Shown here one piece after another: positions 34,101 through 47,090 of a DNA stretch of 64,000 nt. The position numbers and the translations under genes are program-made. The notes under the pieces were generated by a model. That model was given only the letters and a program-made list of their open reading frames with translations, did no database searches and was not told where the DNA came from. The DNA comes from Cylindrodendrum hubeiense. Lineage: Eukaryota; Ascomycota; Sordariomycetes; Hypocreales; Nectriaceae. The stretch lies in NCBI GenBank assembly GCA_014621425.1, contig JAANBB010000052.1, positions 1 to 64,000 on the forward strand, written 5' to 3'. Position 1 is the first letter of the stretch; each line of letters starts with the position of its first letter.

Positions 34101-37100
34101 GGATAATCTTAATATCCTAGAATAACTAAATAAGAAGGAAATTTTAAGTATAAATAGAAAAGTATTTAATAATATATTTTAATATATTATAGAGTTAAGA
34201 TTATAAAATCTAAACTAGGAAAATCCTAACTTAGATTATATTTAGTGATTATAATAAAGATCTAGATTAAACTTTAAAATATATATCTTAGAGATATTCT
34301 AGGAGATCTGGGATTAATATAAATTATTTAAAAGTATTTAATTAAATATTTAGGATATAGTACTTATTAGGGATAATAATATTATTATATAGGGAGATAA
34401 TAAGGGAATAGTAAAGGTTAGATTTTATGAGATAATAAGATAAATTATAAAATTATAAGTAAATTATTAAAATTTTTAATTCAGATAATAACTAGTTATA
34501 TCTTTATTAATAAGGGAATAATAAAGGTTAGATCTTATAAGATAATAAGATAAACTATAAAATTATAAATAAGCTATTAAAATTTTTAACTTAGATAATA
34601 ACTGGTTATATCTTTATATATATAGACTAGATATAGAGTTATATAAAAGATCCAGAAAGCTAACTAGATAGAGAGAGTAAAAAGAGAAGTTATAAGGTTA
34701 TAAGGGGGAAGGATTACTAGAAAAGAATAAGAATAAAGTGATTAGAAGAATCTAAGGGTCTATTTCTTTAAGATTACTATTAATCCTAATAATAACAGAC
34801 TAGAGAGATAAAGCTTAATATTTAGAAGATATAATAACCAGATCTAAGGACCTAAGTGAAAACTAGAGAAACCTATTAATAGATCTCTTAATTAAAAGAG
34901 CCTTCCTATTTAGATAAGTATTCTAAAATAATATAAGGGTAAGAGATATAGTTAAACTAGCTAATTATATAAATCTCTATAGAACTGAAATTAATAATAG
35001 AGCTATTAAGAGAGTGATTTTAAGGGCCCTTATAAGAGGTCTAAGAGAGATATCTATAGAGATACTTTTAGTTATAATTAAATTAGTTATATTAAAGGTA
35101 ATTAGTATATTAGCTATTTATAAAGAATAGGATTAAAATATAAATAGGAAAAGGAATTAGGATTTACTTATTAAAGTGAATTATTATTAAAAGGTAGTTA
35201 TAAATATAATAGTAATATATAATCAGATTAATAATATTAATAAAGGTTATAATTAGAGTTTTAAGATAATATAACTAGATTAATAGAGATAAGAGAAAAT
35301 ATTCTCCTAGATAAGCTTATTTAGTAGGAATATAAATAGGCTAAAGATTATAACTAGTTAATAACCTAATCCTAGCTTAAATAGAAATATCCTAGAAAGG
35401 AAGCTAATAAAGAAACTAGATAAATATAATAGAAGTCTTATTAATAGAGGGAAGCTAAATATCTAACTCTATATATATTAGGTAATTAAATTAATTAAGG
35501 GCCTAGAAGTTATAGAATTAGACTTAAAATATCTTGAATATTTAGAAAAGTATCTTATTAGATAAAGGATTAAGTTAGAAATAGGGAAAAGGAAGTTATT
35601 AAGATAGGAGTGATATTAAGATTATTTATAGGAAAGAGCTTAAGGAGAATATTATCTTGATCTTTTTAATAAGTATTAGCTTAATAATTAAACTGGAAAT
35701 ACTTAATATAATATTTAGTTAATATCTAAATATTAGAAAGCTTAAAATAAGGGATTCTAGAGAATATAATAAGTTTATCCTAAAAGAAAGCTATTATAGG
35801 GGTAAGAAGAGACTAATAATAGTAATAATAATAATAATAAAAAGCTATAAAAGTAATTAAGATAATTTAATTGAAATTAGAAAAGAAAGAGAGAAATATA
35901 TAGAAAAAAGGGAAAATTCCTTAGAACTTAAAACTTAAGGGTTTATTATAAATTAGAGAATCTTAAGAGTATAAATTATCTTTATTTACCAGGACTTTAA
36001 TACTTATTTAGGTAGATAAAATTAGGGATAAAGGATAAATCTTTCCTTAAATTATTTTAGATTTAAGGACTAGATATATATAGTTCTAATATACTGAAAA
36101 ATATCCTATTAGATAATATTTTCCCGGATTATTTAAATCTCCTTTTTATATATATCTTAATAATATTATTACCTTATTTATATTATTATTTTAAGTATAA
36201 TTCTTTTCCTTTTAAGATCTAATTTAAGTAGAGATCTTATTAGATATTTTTCTTTATATAGTCTGAAATATAGATCTTAATATCCTTTATTATTTATTAT
36301 AATTATAATTTAATTCTAAGATAAAGTGAAAGATAAGGGGAGGTTTTACCTTAATATTAGAGGGATCTTTTAAGAATAATATATTATAAATAAAGGAAAC
36401 TAATAGAGCTTTTTATATATAGAAGAGAAATTATCTATCCTATCTCTATATTTATATCTTAATAAGTAATTAGCTTTTATCTAATTAAGACTTAACTAGT
36501 CTTATTAGGATTTAAAGATTGTGAAGAGACTAGTTCTTAATAATAAGAATTTAATTAAGGAATGGGTTATAATTATTATACTAAACCTGGACTTTAATAA
36601 GAAGTAATTTAGATTTTAGGAAAATTATTATATTAATTTTTGGGATTTCTTATAGGATATTTATAAAGAAAATATATCTAGTAATTTTAGATTCTTAGCC
36701 TTTATAAGGATCTTAACCTATAATCTGAAGGATTTTATAGTTATTATTATTATAAGTATTAATCTAATATCCTTAATTATTAAGGCTAATAAATAGAAAT
36801 AGTTTAAATTTTCCTATATCTAGCTAATTAAAGGAGTATATATTATAAAGGATTAATTAAACCTAGGGCTCTGGTCTCTATAAGAGATCTCTTTTAATTA
36901 TTAATTCTTTATTAGGATTATTTATTTTACTAGTATAATATACTAGATAATCTATATTTAGGACTGAAAAGACTATTATCTTTATATCTTTAATATTATA
37001 AGTAAGGGATAAGAAAAGAGATATAATATTCTAATTATTATCTGGAGGGAAATCCTAATTAAGAATAAATACCCTTATAACTTTATTACCTATAATATAC

Positions 37101-38895
37101 TGATTATTTTATAGAATAAATATTAGGAGTATAGATTCTTGGGTATATTTTAGGTAACTATAACTTTTCAAGGCCTTATAAGCTTATTATTTTTAATAAT
37201 AATATTAGGGATTAGTTATAAGATAATATCCAGGTTCCTTAATAATATAAAGGATAAGGTTAGGTTTATTTTATAATTCTGGGATTAATAGATAGGGATC
37301 CTGACTAATAAGATATATAAATTAAAGGATCTTATCTATCTTAATTATATTAAAAGTTACTTTTAGTATATTATTATAGATAAAGTTAATATTTAGAATA
37401 TAAAATACTATAAAAAGACCTATAACTTTAATATATTTAAGTCTAGTAATATTTCTTATATTTCCCTTAATTTAGATAATAAGGTTAAAATCTTAGATCT
37501 TTATATATCTATTAATAGGTATATTATAATCTTCTAGGAAGGAATTATAAAGAGAAAATTAAGTAATATCTTTTACCTTATTTCCTATAATCTGGCTTTA
37601 TTTAGATAAGATTTTTATAGAAGTGAAATATATTATTATAATATCTCTAATTTGAAGTTTAAACTACTAGCTAATCTAATTACTAGATATAGAGAATATA
37701 ATATAGATATTTATAATAGTCTACTCTATTTAAAGGGTATTATAGTTATTAGTATTATCTCTCTTAGCTCTATATAATTAGCTAGTAAAGTTTCTAGTTA
37801 TATTTTAATAGAATTAACTCTACTAGCTAGACTATTTCCAGTCTAATTAAGAGCTTAAATTCTAATTAATAAGATTATTATTAAGAAGTTAGAGAGATCA
37901 GACTAGAAGATAAGTAAAATTAATATAATTAGAAAGTTAATTTATAGAGTTTAAGATATTAAGATAGCCTAGATAAAATCTATTATATCTTTTATCCTAT
38001 AAATAGATAATATTAATATTATAGTATTATTTTAAGATTTTAATAGAGGGATTGTGATTTCTAAAAGTTAATAATCTAGATTAGTTAAGTTTAATATTTT
38101 AATAAAGAGTATATCTATAAAGGAAACTTTAATAAAGGGAGAATTAATAAAGAAAGTATTAATAAAAGAAAGATTAATAAAGAAAGAGTTTAAGGGCTCT
38201 ATTTATAATAATTATTTAATAAAGGATATACTATTAATAATAGAATCCTAGGAAGTTCTTTTATAATTTTTAGAGGGATCTTTTATAGTTATATGAATTT
38301 AAGGGTAGAAACTGACTATTATTATATCTTATATTATTAAGGGGGGAATTATAAGGACTATAATTAACTAGTTTATTTTTATTAATTATAATACTTATAA
38401 AGAGATTAAGATAGATATAGGAACTAAGAAAATAACTATTAAAATAGACTTAATAGATCTTTCTAGAATTATTAACTAGAAAACTTAGTTTTTATCTAAG
38501 ATAAAGATCTTTATAATCTTTATTTTAGAGGGATTAATATCTATTATCTAATAAAATAATATTATTAATATTATTTATAGATATATTATATTATCTTTAA
38601 TTATAAGAATTAGTTAAGAGGAGTGCTATTAATAGTATACTAAGAGATATTAATAGGGAAGGTTAAGTAAGGAAATTATTTATATATTTCTAACTAAATA
38701 ATAAAGGTAAGGATAGGGATAGATCTAAGAGATTAGGATATTAAATAGAGAGGAATTAGAAGATAGAAAATATCTAAGTAAATACTTCTTAATAGGGAGA
38801 TAAGATTAGATAGGAGAATTAAATTAAGATTTAAAGAAATTAGGATATATAATCTTAATCTATTTAAGAATAACTATTAGATTATAGGGGAGATA
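34101..38895 (+). pseudogene. Inner gypsy 3' extra region, unknown coding content
   Basis: About 4.8 kb lies between the end of integrase and the 3' LTR. It includes a 110-bp tandem duplication at 34,401-34,620. From about 34.8 to 35.6 kb one plus frame shows protein-like runs such as INNRAIKRVILRALIRGLRE, reminiscent in composition of a Gag-type helical segment, but I cannot assign it. From about 36.4 to 37.7 kb a second protein-like region corresponds to the less mutated stretch at 39,423-39,960 of the outer copy. No known domain (envelope, chromodomain, RNase H) was recognised. Confidence 0.5.
34401..34620 (+). repeat. 110-bp tandem duplication, two copies
   Basis: The unit starting TAAGGGAATA occurs at 34401 and again at 34511 with a few transitions between copies. 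The outer element has only a single copy at the equivalent place (about 42.1-42.2 kb), so the duplication is specific to the inner copy. Confidence 0.8.
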
Positions 38896-39422
38896 TAAAG
38901 TAATAGGGATTACTATATTAGATAGAAAGAGCTAAGAAATATAAGGCTATCTAGGAGAGTAGATAAAAGGGAAGGTCTCTAATTAGAGATCTTAGATATT
39001 AGGAAATATTAATATATAAGAGAAACCTTTTAAAAGGATAACTTAATAAAAGAATAAGATCTTCCCTAGCCCTTCTAGTAAAGTCTTCTTAATTTTCTAT
39101 ATTATTTATATTAATTTGTAATTTTCCCTTAATTTTCTTTATTATTAGTTATACCCAAGTCTTTAAGATTAGGATTTTTATTATATTAATTATGGTTTTC
39201 AATACTTTACTAATATAAAGACTATTATTTCTTTAATTAAGTATCTAATTAGATACTTTCCTTCTTTAAGAACCCAGAATTAAGAGATAATAGCCAATAG
39301 TTCTAGCTATAGCCTATACACATACCTAACCCAGGGAGACTTACTGCTGACACTTAATTGAGGATTTCTATAGGAGGGTATCTATTTTGGTATTAGGCTA
39401 AGATCCCTTTCCCGCCACTTTA
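38896..39422 (+). repeat. Gypsy LTR C (inner element, 3' LTR)
   Basis: 527 bp. It starts TAAAGTAATAGGGATTAC (RIP-altered) and ends CCCTTTCCCGCCACTTTA. The right half keeps CA/TG dinucleotides and a higher GC than the left half. Confidence 0.9.
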
Positions 39423-42400
39423 TTAGTGATTAGATTAGCTAGCAATTTGAACTTTAAGTTAGAGATGTTATAGTAATACATCCTATTTCTGTGGAAATCT
39501 TATCTAAATAGAGCTGGGTTATAAGGGATAAGGTAAAAGGTATCACTTAATTTTCCCTTTATAATTCCTTCCTAGAAGACTATAGTATACTCACTAATAG
39601 GTGTATAAAGGTCTGAGATTTTGACCTTGTCATCTAAATCGAGAGGGATATAAGAGGTATCGCTATAGATAATAAAGTTATAAGGGTATCTATTCTTAGT
39701 CAGGATCTCCCTCCAGATAGCAGCTAGAATATTATATCTCTTTTCTTGTCCCTTACTTATAGTGTTAAAGATATAAAGATAGTAATCCTTCCAGTTCTAA
39801 ATATAGGTTATCTAGTATATTATACTAATAAAATAGACAATCCTAATAAAAAATCAGTAATTAAAAGAGGTCTCTTATAGAGGCTAGAGTCCCAGATTTA
39901 ATTAGTCCTTTATAATATATATTCCTTTAGCTAGCTAGACACAGGAAAATTCAAGTTATTTTCACTTATTAATCTTAATAGTTAAGAATATTAGACTAAT
40001 ACTTATAATAATAATAATTATAAGATCTTTCAGACTATAGATCAGGGTCCTTATAAAGGCTAAGAATCTAAAATTATTAAATATATTTTCTTTATAGATA
40101 TCCTATAGAAGACCCTAGAGATTAATATAATAATTTTTCTAAGATCTAAATTACTTCTTATTAAAATCTAGGTTTAGTATGATAATTATAGCCTATTCCT
40201 TAATTAAATTCTTATTATTAAGAGCTAGTCTCTTTGTGGTCTTTAGATCCTAATAGAACTAGTTAAGTCTTAGCTAGATAAAAGCTAGCTATTTATTAAG
40301 ATATAAATATAGAGGTAGAGTAAATAATTTCTCTTCTATATATAAAAAACTCTATTAGTTTCCTTTATTTATAATATATTATTCTTAAAGAATCCCTCTA
40401 ATATTAGGATAGAACTTCCCCTTATTTTTTATTTTATCTTGGGATTAGGTTATAATTATAATAAATAATAAAGGGTATTAAGGTCTGTATTTTAGACTAT
40501 ATAAAGAAAAATATCTAATAAAATCCCTACTTAAATTAGGTCTTAAAAAGAAAAGAATTATACTTAAAATAATAATATAAGTAAAATAATAATATTATTA
40601 AGATATATATAAAAAGGAGATTTAAATAATTTAAGAGGGTATTATCTAATAGGGTATTTTTTAGTATATTAGAACTATATATATTTAGTTCTTAGATCTA
40701 GAATAATTTAAGGAAAGATTTATCCTTTATCCCTAATTTTATCTACTTAAATAAATATTAAAGTCCTAGTAAATAAAGATAATCTATACCCTTAAAGCTC
40801 TTTAATTTATAATAAATTCTTAGGTTTTAAATCCTAAGGAATTTTCCCTTTCTTTTATATATTTCTCTCTTTCTCTTCTAACTTTAATTAAATTATTTTA
40901 ATTACTTTTATAGCTTTCTATTATTATTATTATTATTATTATTAATCTCTTCTTATCCTTATAATAACTTCCTTTTAAGATAAGCTTATTATACTCTCTA
41001 AGATCCTTTATTCTAAGCTTCCTAATATTTAGATATTAATTAAATATTATATTAAGTATTCCTAGTTTAATTATTAAGCTAATATTTATTAGAAGGATTA
41101 AGATAATATTCTCCTTAAACCCTTTCTTATAAATAGCCTTAACATTACTCCTATCTTAATAACTTCCTTTTCCCTATTTTTAACTTAACCCTTTATCTAA
41201 TAAGATACTTTTCCAGGTATTTAAAATATTCCAGATTTAATTCTGTGATTTCTAGGCCCTTAATTAACTTGATTACTTAATATATATAGAATTAAATATT
41301 TAGCTTCACTTTACTAATAAAACTTTTATTATACTTATCTAGTTTTTTTACTAGCTTCTTTTTCAGGATATCTTTATTTAAGCTAAGATTAGGTTATTAG
41401 TTAGTTATAGTCTTTAGTTTATTTATATCCCTACTAAATAAACTTATCTAGGAAAATACTTTCTCTTATCTTTATTAATCTAGCTATATTATCTTAAGAC
41501 TCTAATTATAGTCTTTATTAATACTATTAACTTAATTATATATTATTATTATATTTATAGCTATCTTTTAATAATAACTCACTTTAATAAGTAAATCCTA
41601 ATTTCTTTCCTTATTTATATCTTAATCCTGTCCTTTATAAGTAATTAGTATATTAATTACTTTTAATATAACTAATTTAATTATAACTAGAAATATCTCT
41701 ATAAATATCTCTCTTAGATCTCTTATAAGAGCTCTTAAAATCACTCTCTTAATAACTTTACTATTAACTTTAGTTCTGTAAAGACTTATATAATTAGCTA
41801 GTTTAATTATATCTCTTATTCTTATATTATTTTAGAATACCTATCTGAATAGGGAGACTCTTCTAATTAAGAGGTCTATTAGTAAGCTTCTTTAGTTTCT
41901 ACCCAGATCCTTAGATCTAATTATTATACCTTCTAAATATTAAGCTTTATCTTTTTAGTCTGTTATTATTAGGGTTAGTAATAGTCTTAAAGAAATAAAC
42001 CCTTAAATCCTTCTAATTACTTTATTCTTATCCTTTTCTAGTAATCCTTCTCTCTTATAATTTTATAATTTCTTTCTTTACTCTCTCTATCTAATTAGTT
42101 TTTTAGATCTTTTATATAACTTTATATCTAGCTTATATATATAAAGATATAACTAGTTATTATCTAGGTTAAAAATTTTAGTAATTTATTTATAATTTTG
42201 TGGTTTATCTTATTATCTTATAAAGTCTAACCTTTACTATTCTCTTATTACTTCCCTATATAATAATATTATTATCTCTAATAAGTATTATATTCTAAAT
42301 ATCTAATTAGATATTTTTAAATAATCTATATTAATCCCAGATCTCCTAGAATATCTTTAAGATATATATTTTAAAGTTTAGTTTAGATCCTTATTATAAT

Positions 42401-42545
42401 TACTAGATATAATCTGAGTTAGGATTTTCCTGGTCTAGGTTTTATAATCTTAGTTCTATAATATATTAAAGTATATTATTAGATACTTTTCTATTTATAC
42501 TTAAAGTTTCCTTTTTATTTAACTATCCTAGGATATTAGGATTAT
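39423..42545 (-). pseudogene. Outer gypsy 3' extra region, partly spared by RIP
   Basis: This is the counterpart of 34.1-37.7 kb of the inner element on the minus strand. Between about 39,423 and 39,800 the minus frame is nearly open and reads TISKGQEKRYNILAAIWREI, NRYPYNFIIYSDTSYIPLDL, DKVKISDLYTPISEYTIVF and DTFYLIPYNPALFR, with only two stops where Trp fits. I do not recognise this protein. It is the best sample of the unknown region's original sequence. To the left it is interrupted by the inner element. Confidence 0.55.
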
Positions 42546-45500
42546 CTAGGCTAATCTATTACTTTTAATTATCTTTAATAAATATCTTAAATTAATCTTT
42601 ATAATTAGAACTAGAAATTAGAATACTATCTAGGATCTTTAAGATATAAACTTTAATCTTATCTAATACCTTAATAATTTAATAAGATCCTTACTATTTA
42701 GACTTAAGCTTTACTATACTAGATAAATTATTCTAGTTCCTAATATTATATTAAAGGACTAGATCTCCTTCCTTTAATAGCTCTTTCCTTAATTTAAAGA
42801 TATTATATATTATAATCTTTTATATTAGGGATTTCCTATATTTAATAACTCTTTCTCTTATAATCTTAATATCTTTATACTTTCTTTCTAAGATCTGAAT
42901 CCTTATAATTATAATATTATCCCTTATTAGAATATTATCCTAGTTAATTAATCTCTAGATAAGGACTTTTACTTCTAAAGAAAAGATAGGTTCTTATCTA
43001 TATAAAAAGAAAAATAGGAAAATACTATAAGACCCTTAAATAGTTAACCTATTTACTAATAATACTAGGTCTATTAGGTTAACCTATTTATCTTAGTCTT
43101 TAAGCTTCTTAAAGTAATTTATTATAGAAATATACCTAACTTTAATAAGCTTATTAGCCTTAGTATTATAAGTTAATATCTTAGTAATTATAATATCTAG
43201 GTCTTCAAGTTCCTTTAGGATCCCTTTCTCTAGTTCTAATCTATTATCTATAACTATCTTTAATAGTATATTATAATAATAGAGAATTCTCTTAATTAGC
43301 TTCCTAATATAGAAGGCTATAAGATTAAGAATTAGTATTATCTCTATCTATTCTATAAGGTTATATCTAGCCTTAATAAGGAACTTTATCCCTTAATCTG
43401 AAAATAGATATTAAATATTTATATAGATCTTTATTATTAAATATTAAAAAGTAATTAGATATCCCTCTTTTAAAGGTCTCTGAGTATTATATATTTAGTA
43501 TACTTAATAGGTTTATAATATAATCTCCAGATTATATCTTATATTCTTCTAAAAATATCTCAAATTAAGTAATTTAAATATAATCTTTTAACTTTTATAA
43601 TCTCCTTTAATATAATAGGATCTTATTAAATACTTTTTAAGATCCTAAGAGTTAATAATAAAAACTAAATTATCCTCTAGTCTAGTTATTCTCTTCTATA
43701 GTCTATCTCCCTAAATAAAGAATTATATTACTTTCTCTCTTAGCCTCTTAAAGTCTTTAGAAATAATCCCTTAAGATCTCTTTAATAAAATCAAGTATTT
43801 AGCTAGTATAAGCTATTAATCCTTATAATATTCTTTAAAGATAGCCCCTTCTAGACTAAATAGAAAGGTATTAAGATAAGTGTTAATAACCTTCTTAATA
43901 TCTTCTTTAACCTCCTAGTCCTAATAGTCTAATTCTCCTAGCCCTTTTCTTAAGAGTCTATCTATAACTCTATTTTTAATACTAGAGATATATCTAACTA
44001 TAAAGTTAAAGATTAATAGGTAATTAATCTATCTAATAACTATTACCCCTAGGATATTATTTACCTTATAATTAATCTAATTAATCAGAATCCTAAAATC
44101 TATTTCTAAGATAAAATAAATATTATATAGATATATTTATAAATATCTAATAGTATATAAAGCTCTTTTATATTTAAACTTTATTATATTATAATATTAT
44201 TTAATCTTAGTTTAAGTCCTGGATTTAAATTATACTAGGTATCTTTTATTATTATAGATTTATATTAAGATAGTATCCTATCCTTCCTAATAGGTATTAA
44301 TTATTAGAATAATCTCTTCACTTTTATTTAAAAGATTAATAATAACTAAAATAGGGATCTTAATAATCTTATCTTTTAGAATAATTATAGCTTTCTATTA
44401 GTCTTTATCCTATACCTAGATTATATCTTTTTTAAGAAGAATAGTTAGAGGTTTAACTATCTAAGTATAATCTTTAACCTAGATATAATAATAGTTAGAT
44501 ATCCCTAGGAAGGCTCTGACTTATTTCAGACTATAATACCTTTCCTATTTAATAATCTTAATAACTTTAACTTTATTAGACTTATAATTATTTATTCTAT
44601 AGAGATAGCTTATTATAATAACTATTTTCTAATAGAAGATAGATTTCTTAACTAAAATTATATATCCTAATAACTCTATATTTATAAGGACTTTATCCAG
44701 GTTAATAAGATATTCTAGAATAAATTTTCTAACTTTAGGAAGAGCTTTCTCCTTATTATATTTAGTCTCCGAGCTCTTAATAGTAATATTATCTATAAAG
44801 GCCCTAATTATATTACCTAATAAATTAAATAGTATCCTTATCATAACTCTAATAAATTGAGCTATTGAATTTATAGCTCTTTAAGGTAGTGTACATAATC
44901 TTAATAATTTACTTAAGGTATTAAAGGTTATTAGGTCTTGGCTTTCCTTAATTAAGATAATTTAATTATAATTTAAGAAGAAGTTTAATAAGAATAGGAT
45001 TTTATATATCCTAAACTTAATAAAGAAATTATTAATCTCTTAAGATATTATATTATCCCTAATAGTATAGGTATTATACTTTATTATTAAGTTAATAAAT
45101 CTAAGATTATTATCCTTCTTAGAGATAAGAATCTAGTAATTCTAATAGATAATATAACTTTCTTCTAAGATATCTCTCTTTATCTTTATTATTAAGAATT
45201 CTATAACTTTCTTTTTTAAAATATAAGGGATATAAATATTCCCTTTCTATTAAACTATATATAATATAATCTTAATAACTTATAGAGAAGCTATTTATAT
45301 ATCTAATATCCCTTTTTTCTTAAAGATCTAAGCTAAGATTACTTTCCTATTAAAAAGGATCTATAAGAAAATATCCTTTTTAATATTAGATAGGATATCC
45401 TTAATCTTAGATAAGACTTTATTTAATCTCTTACTATAAAGTCTAGATCCCTTCCTAATCTTTAAGAACTTTAAGATAATATAATCTAAGAATAGTAAGT

Positions 45501-47090
45501 CTTTCTTAAGATTCTCTTTTACTTTCTCTTATCTCTTTTCCTTTTAAAATAGATTTCCTTTAAATATAGATCTATTAAATAGAATATTATCTTATAATTT
45601 TATCTTATTTATCTTCTTTTTATATATTATATTAATCTAAATTATCTTTTCTTATTAGTTAACTTTAGATTTCTAGAATTATATTTTTCTAGTTCTAATA
45701 GTTATTAGGATATTATTATAAATCTAATCTTTTATTATTATTAGAAAGATTTTCCTTATTATCTCTTTATCTAAATATTTATTTAAATACTTATTATTAT
45801 TATTTTCTAAACTATTAATAACCTTCTTATTTAGTTTAGAGGGATCTAATAAGCTTATCTTAACCTACTTAAAATAACTTAAATAATATTCAGATTTTCC
45901 TATTTTAAGCTTCTAATAATAACTATTATTAGCTTTACTATTTCTAATTAATATATTATTAATATCTCTCCTAATATAGAGATATAATTAAATATAACTC
46001 TTATACTTTTTATAAATAGTATCCTTAAAATAAAAAGTAATAAGACTATTAAATTAAAGATTATATATATCTTCTATATAATAAAAATATTATCTAAATA
46101 GACCTTTATATTTATAACCCTAATTATTATAACTTAATTATTCAAATAAGATATAATCTTAGCTTTAACTAACTTAATATTAAGATTATAGGCCTTAATA
46201 ATAATATTTAAGATAATATTACTCTTAACTTTAATATCTAAAATTACCTCTAATATATACTTATTAGGATATTCTAGCTATATTTATAACTTTAATAGAT
46301 CTTAGTATAAAGATAAGGATTTTAATCTTAATATATAAATAAGACTTAGATTAACCTTTATAAATATTATATTAAATACTTTTATTACTAGTAGGCTTTT
46401 CCCTTTTCCTAAAGATACTAGATTTATTAAGTTACCCTTAATTATTAAATAATCTCTAAGAATAAGTAATAAATTAATATTATACTTAATTCCTCCTAAT
46501 TCTAGATCTAGAATAATAATATAAAGATTATATCTTTTAATTAAATTATCAAAATAGACCTCTGAGAATAAGTTACCCTCTAGTTCTAAGATTATATTTA
46601 TAGTAGTTTTCTTAGATCTCTAACTATTATAAGTTAGGCTCGGATCTACCTATCTAATCTTAGTGATCTTATTAGCTAGATTATTTAAGTCTTTAATTAT
46701 AGACTTTCTAAACTTAAAATTATTCTAAATTAACTAAGGGATTATAATCCTAATCTTTATAATTATAACTCTAAACTTTAATACCTTCCTTAACTCTAGG
46801 ATAATTATCTATCTCCTAGTAAGATTATTAGTATCAGATATAATAGCTTTAGCTAACTCTCTATCTTTAAGGTTATACTAATTCAGGACTTTTAGAACTA
46901 TTTCTAGCTCTTTCTCTTTTTCCCTGATATCTTCTAGGATTTCTTTTATTCTTTTTTTCTTTATAATATTAGTCTTAAAGGTTATATTATTATTTAAGAT
47001 CCTAGAAGGTAGGTCTTCTATTTCTTTATTAATTAGAATAATACTTATTTTAGTATAATATTTAGCTAGATTATTATCTAAGACTTTTCC
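42546..47090 (-). pseudogene. Outer gypsy pol region, inactivated
   Basis: Mirror image of the inner pol. The RT palm is open at 44,629-44,844: FNLLGNIIRAFIDN, then KYNKEKALPKVRKFILEYL, NLDKVLINIELLGYIIL and KKSIFY. The active site FIDN is at 44788-44799, so the second catalytic Asp is Asn here as in the inner copy. The integrase C-terminus lies at about 42.55-42.74 kb. Numerous RIP-type stops are present. Positions convert from the inner copy by reflection about a fixed point (sum of coordinates near 76,648) across the RT and leader. Confidence 0.83.

Larger units (their letters stand above)
26573..39422 (+). mobile_element. Inner large Ty3/gypsy element, inverted copy nested in the outer one
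   Basis: It is bounded by LTRs B (26573-27098) and C (38896-39422) in direct orientation, coding on the plus strand, total 12,850 bp. A likely 4-bp target duplication is CTAG before B and TTAG after C (one C-to-T change). A polypurine-like tract (ATAGGGGAGA, 38884-38893) precedes LTR C. Order inside: leader and gag-like region (27.1-30 kb), protease/RT/RNase H/integrase (30-34.1 kb), then a further 4.8 kb of unrecognised coding-like sequence before the 3' LTR. The length is well above the 5-8 kb usual for fungal gypsy elements. Confidence 0.9.
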
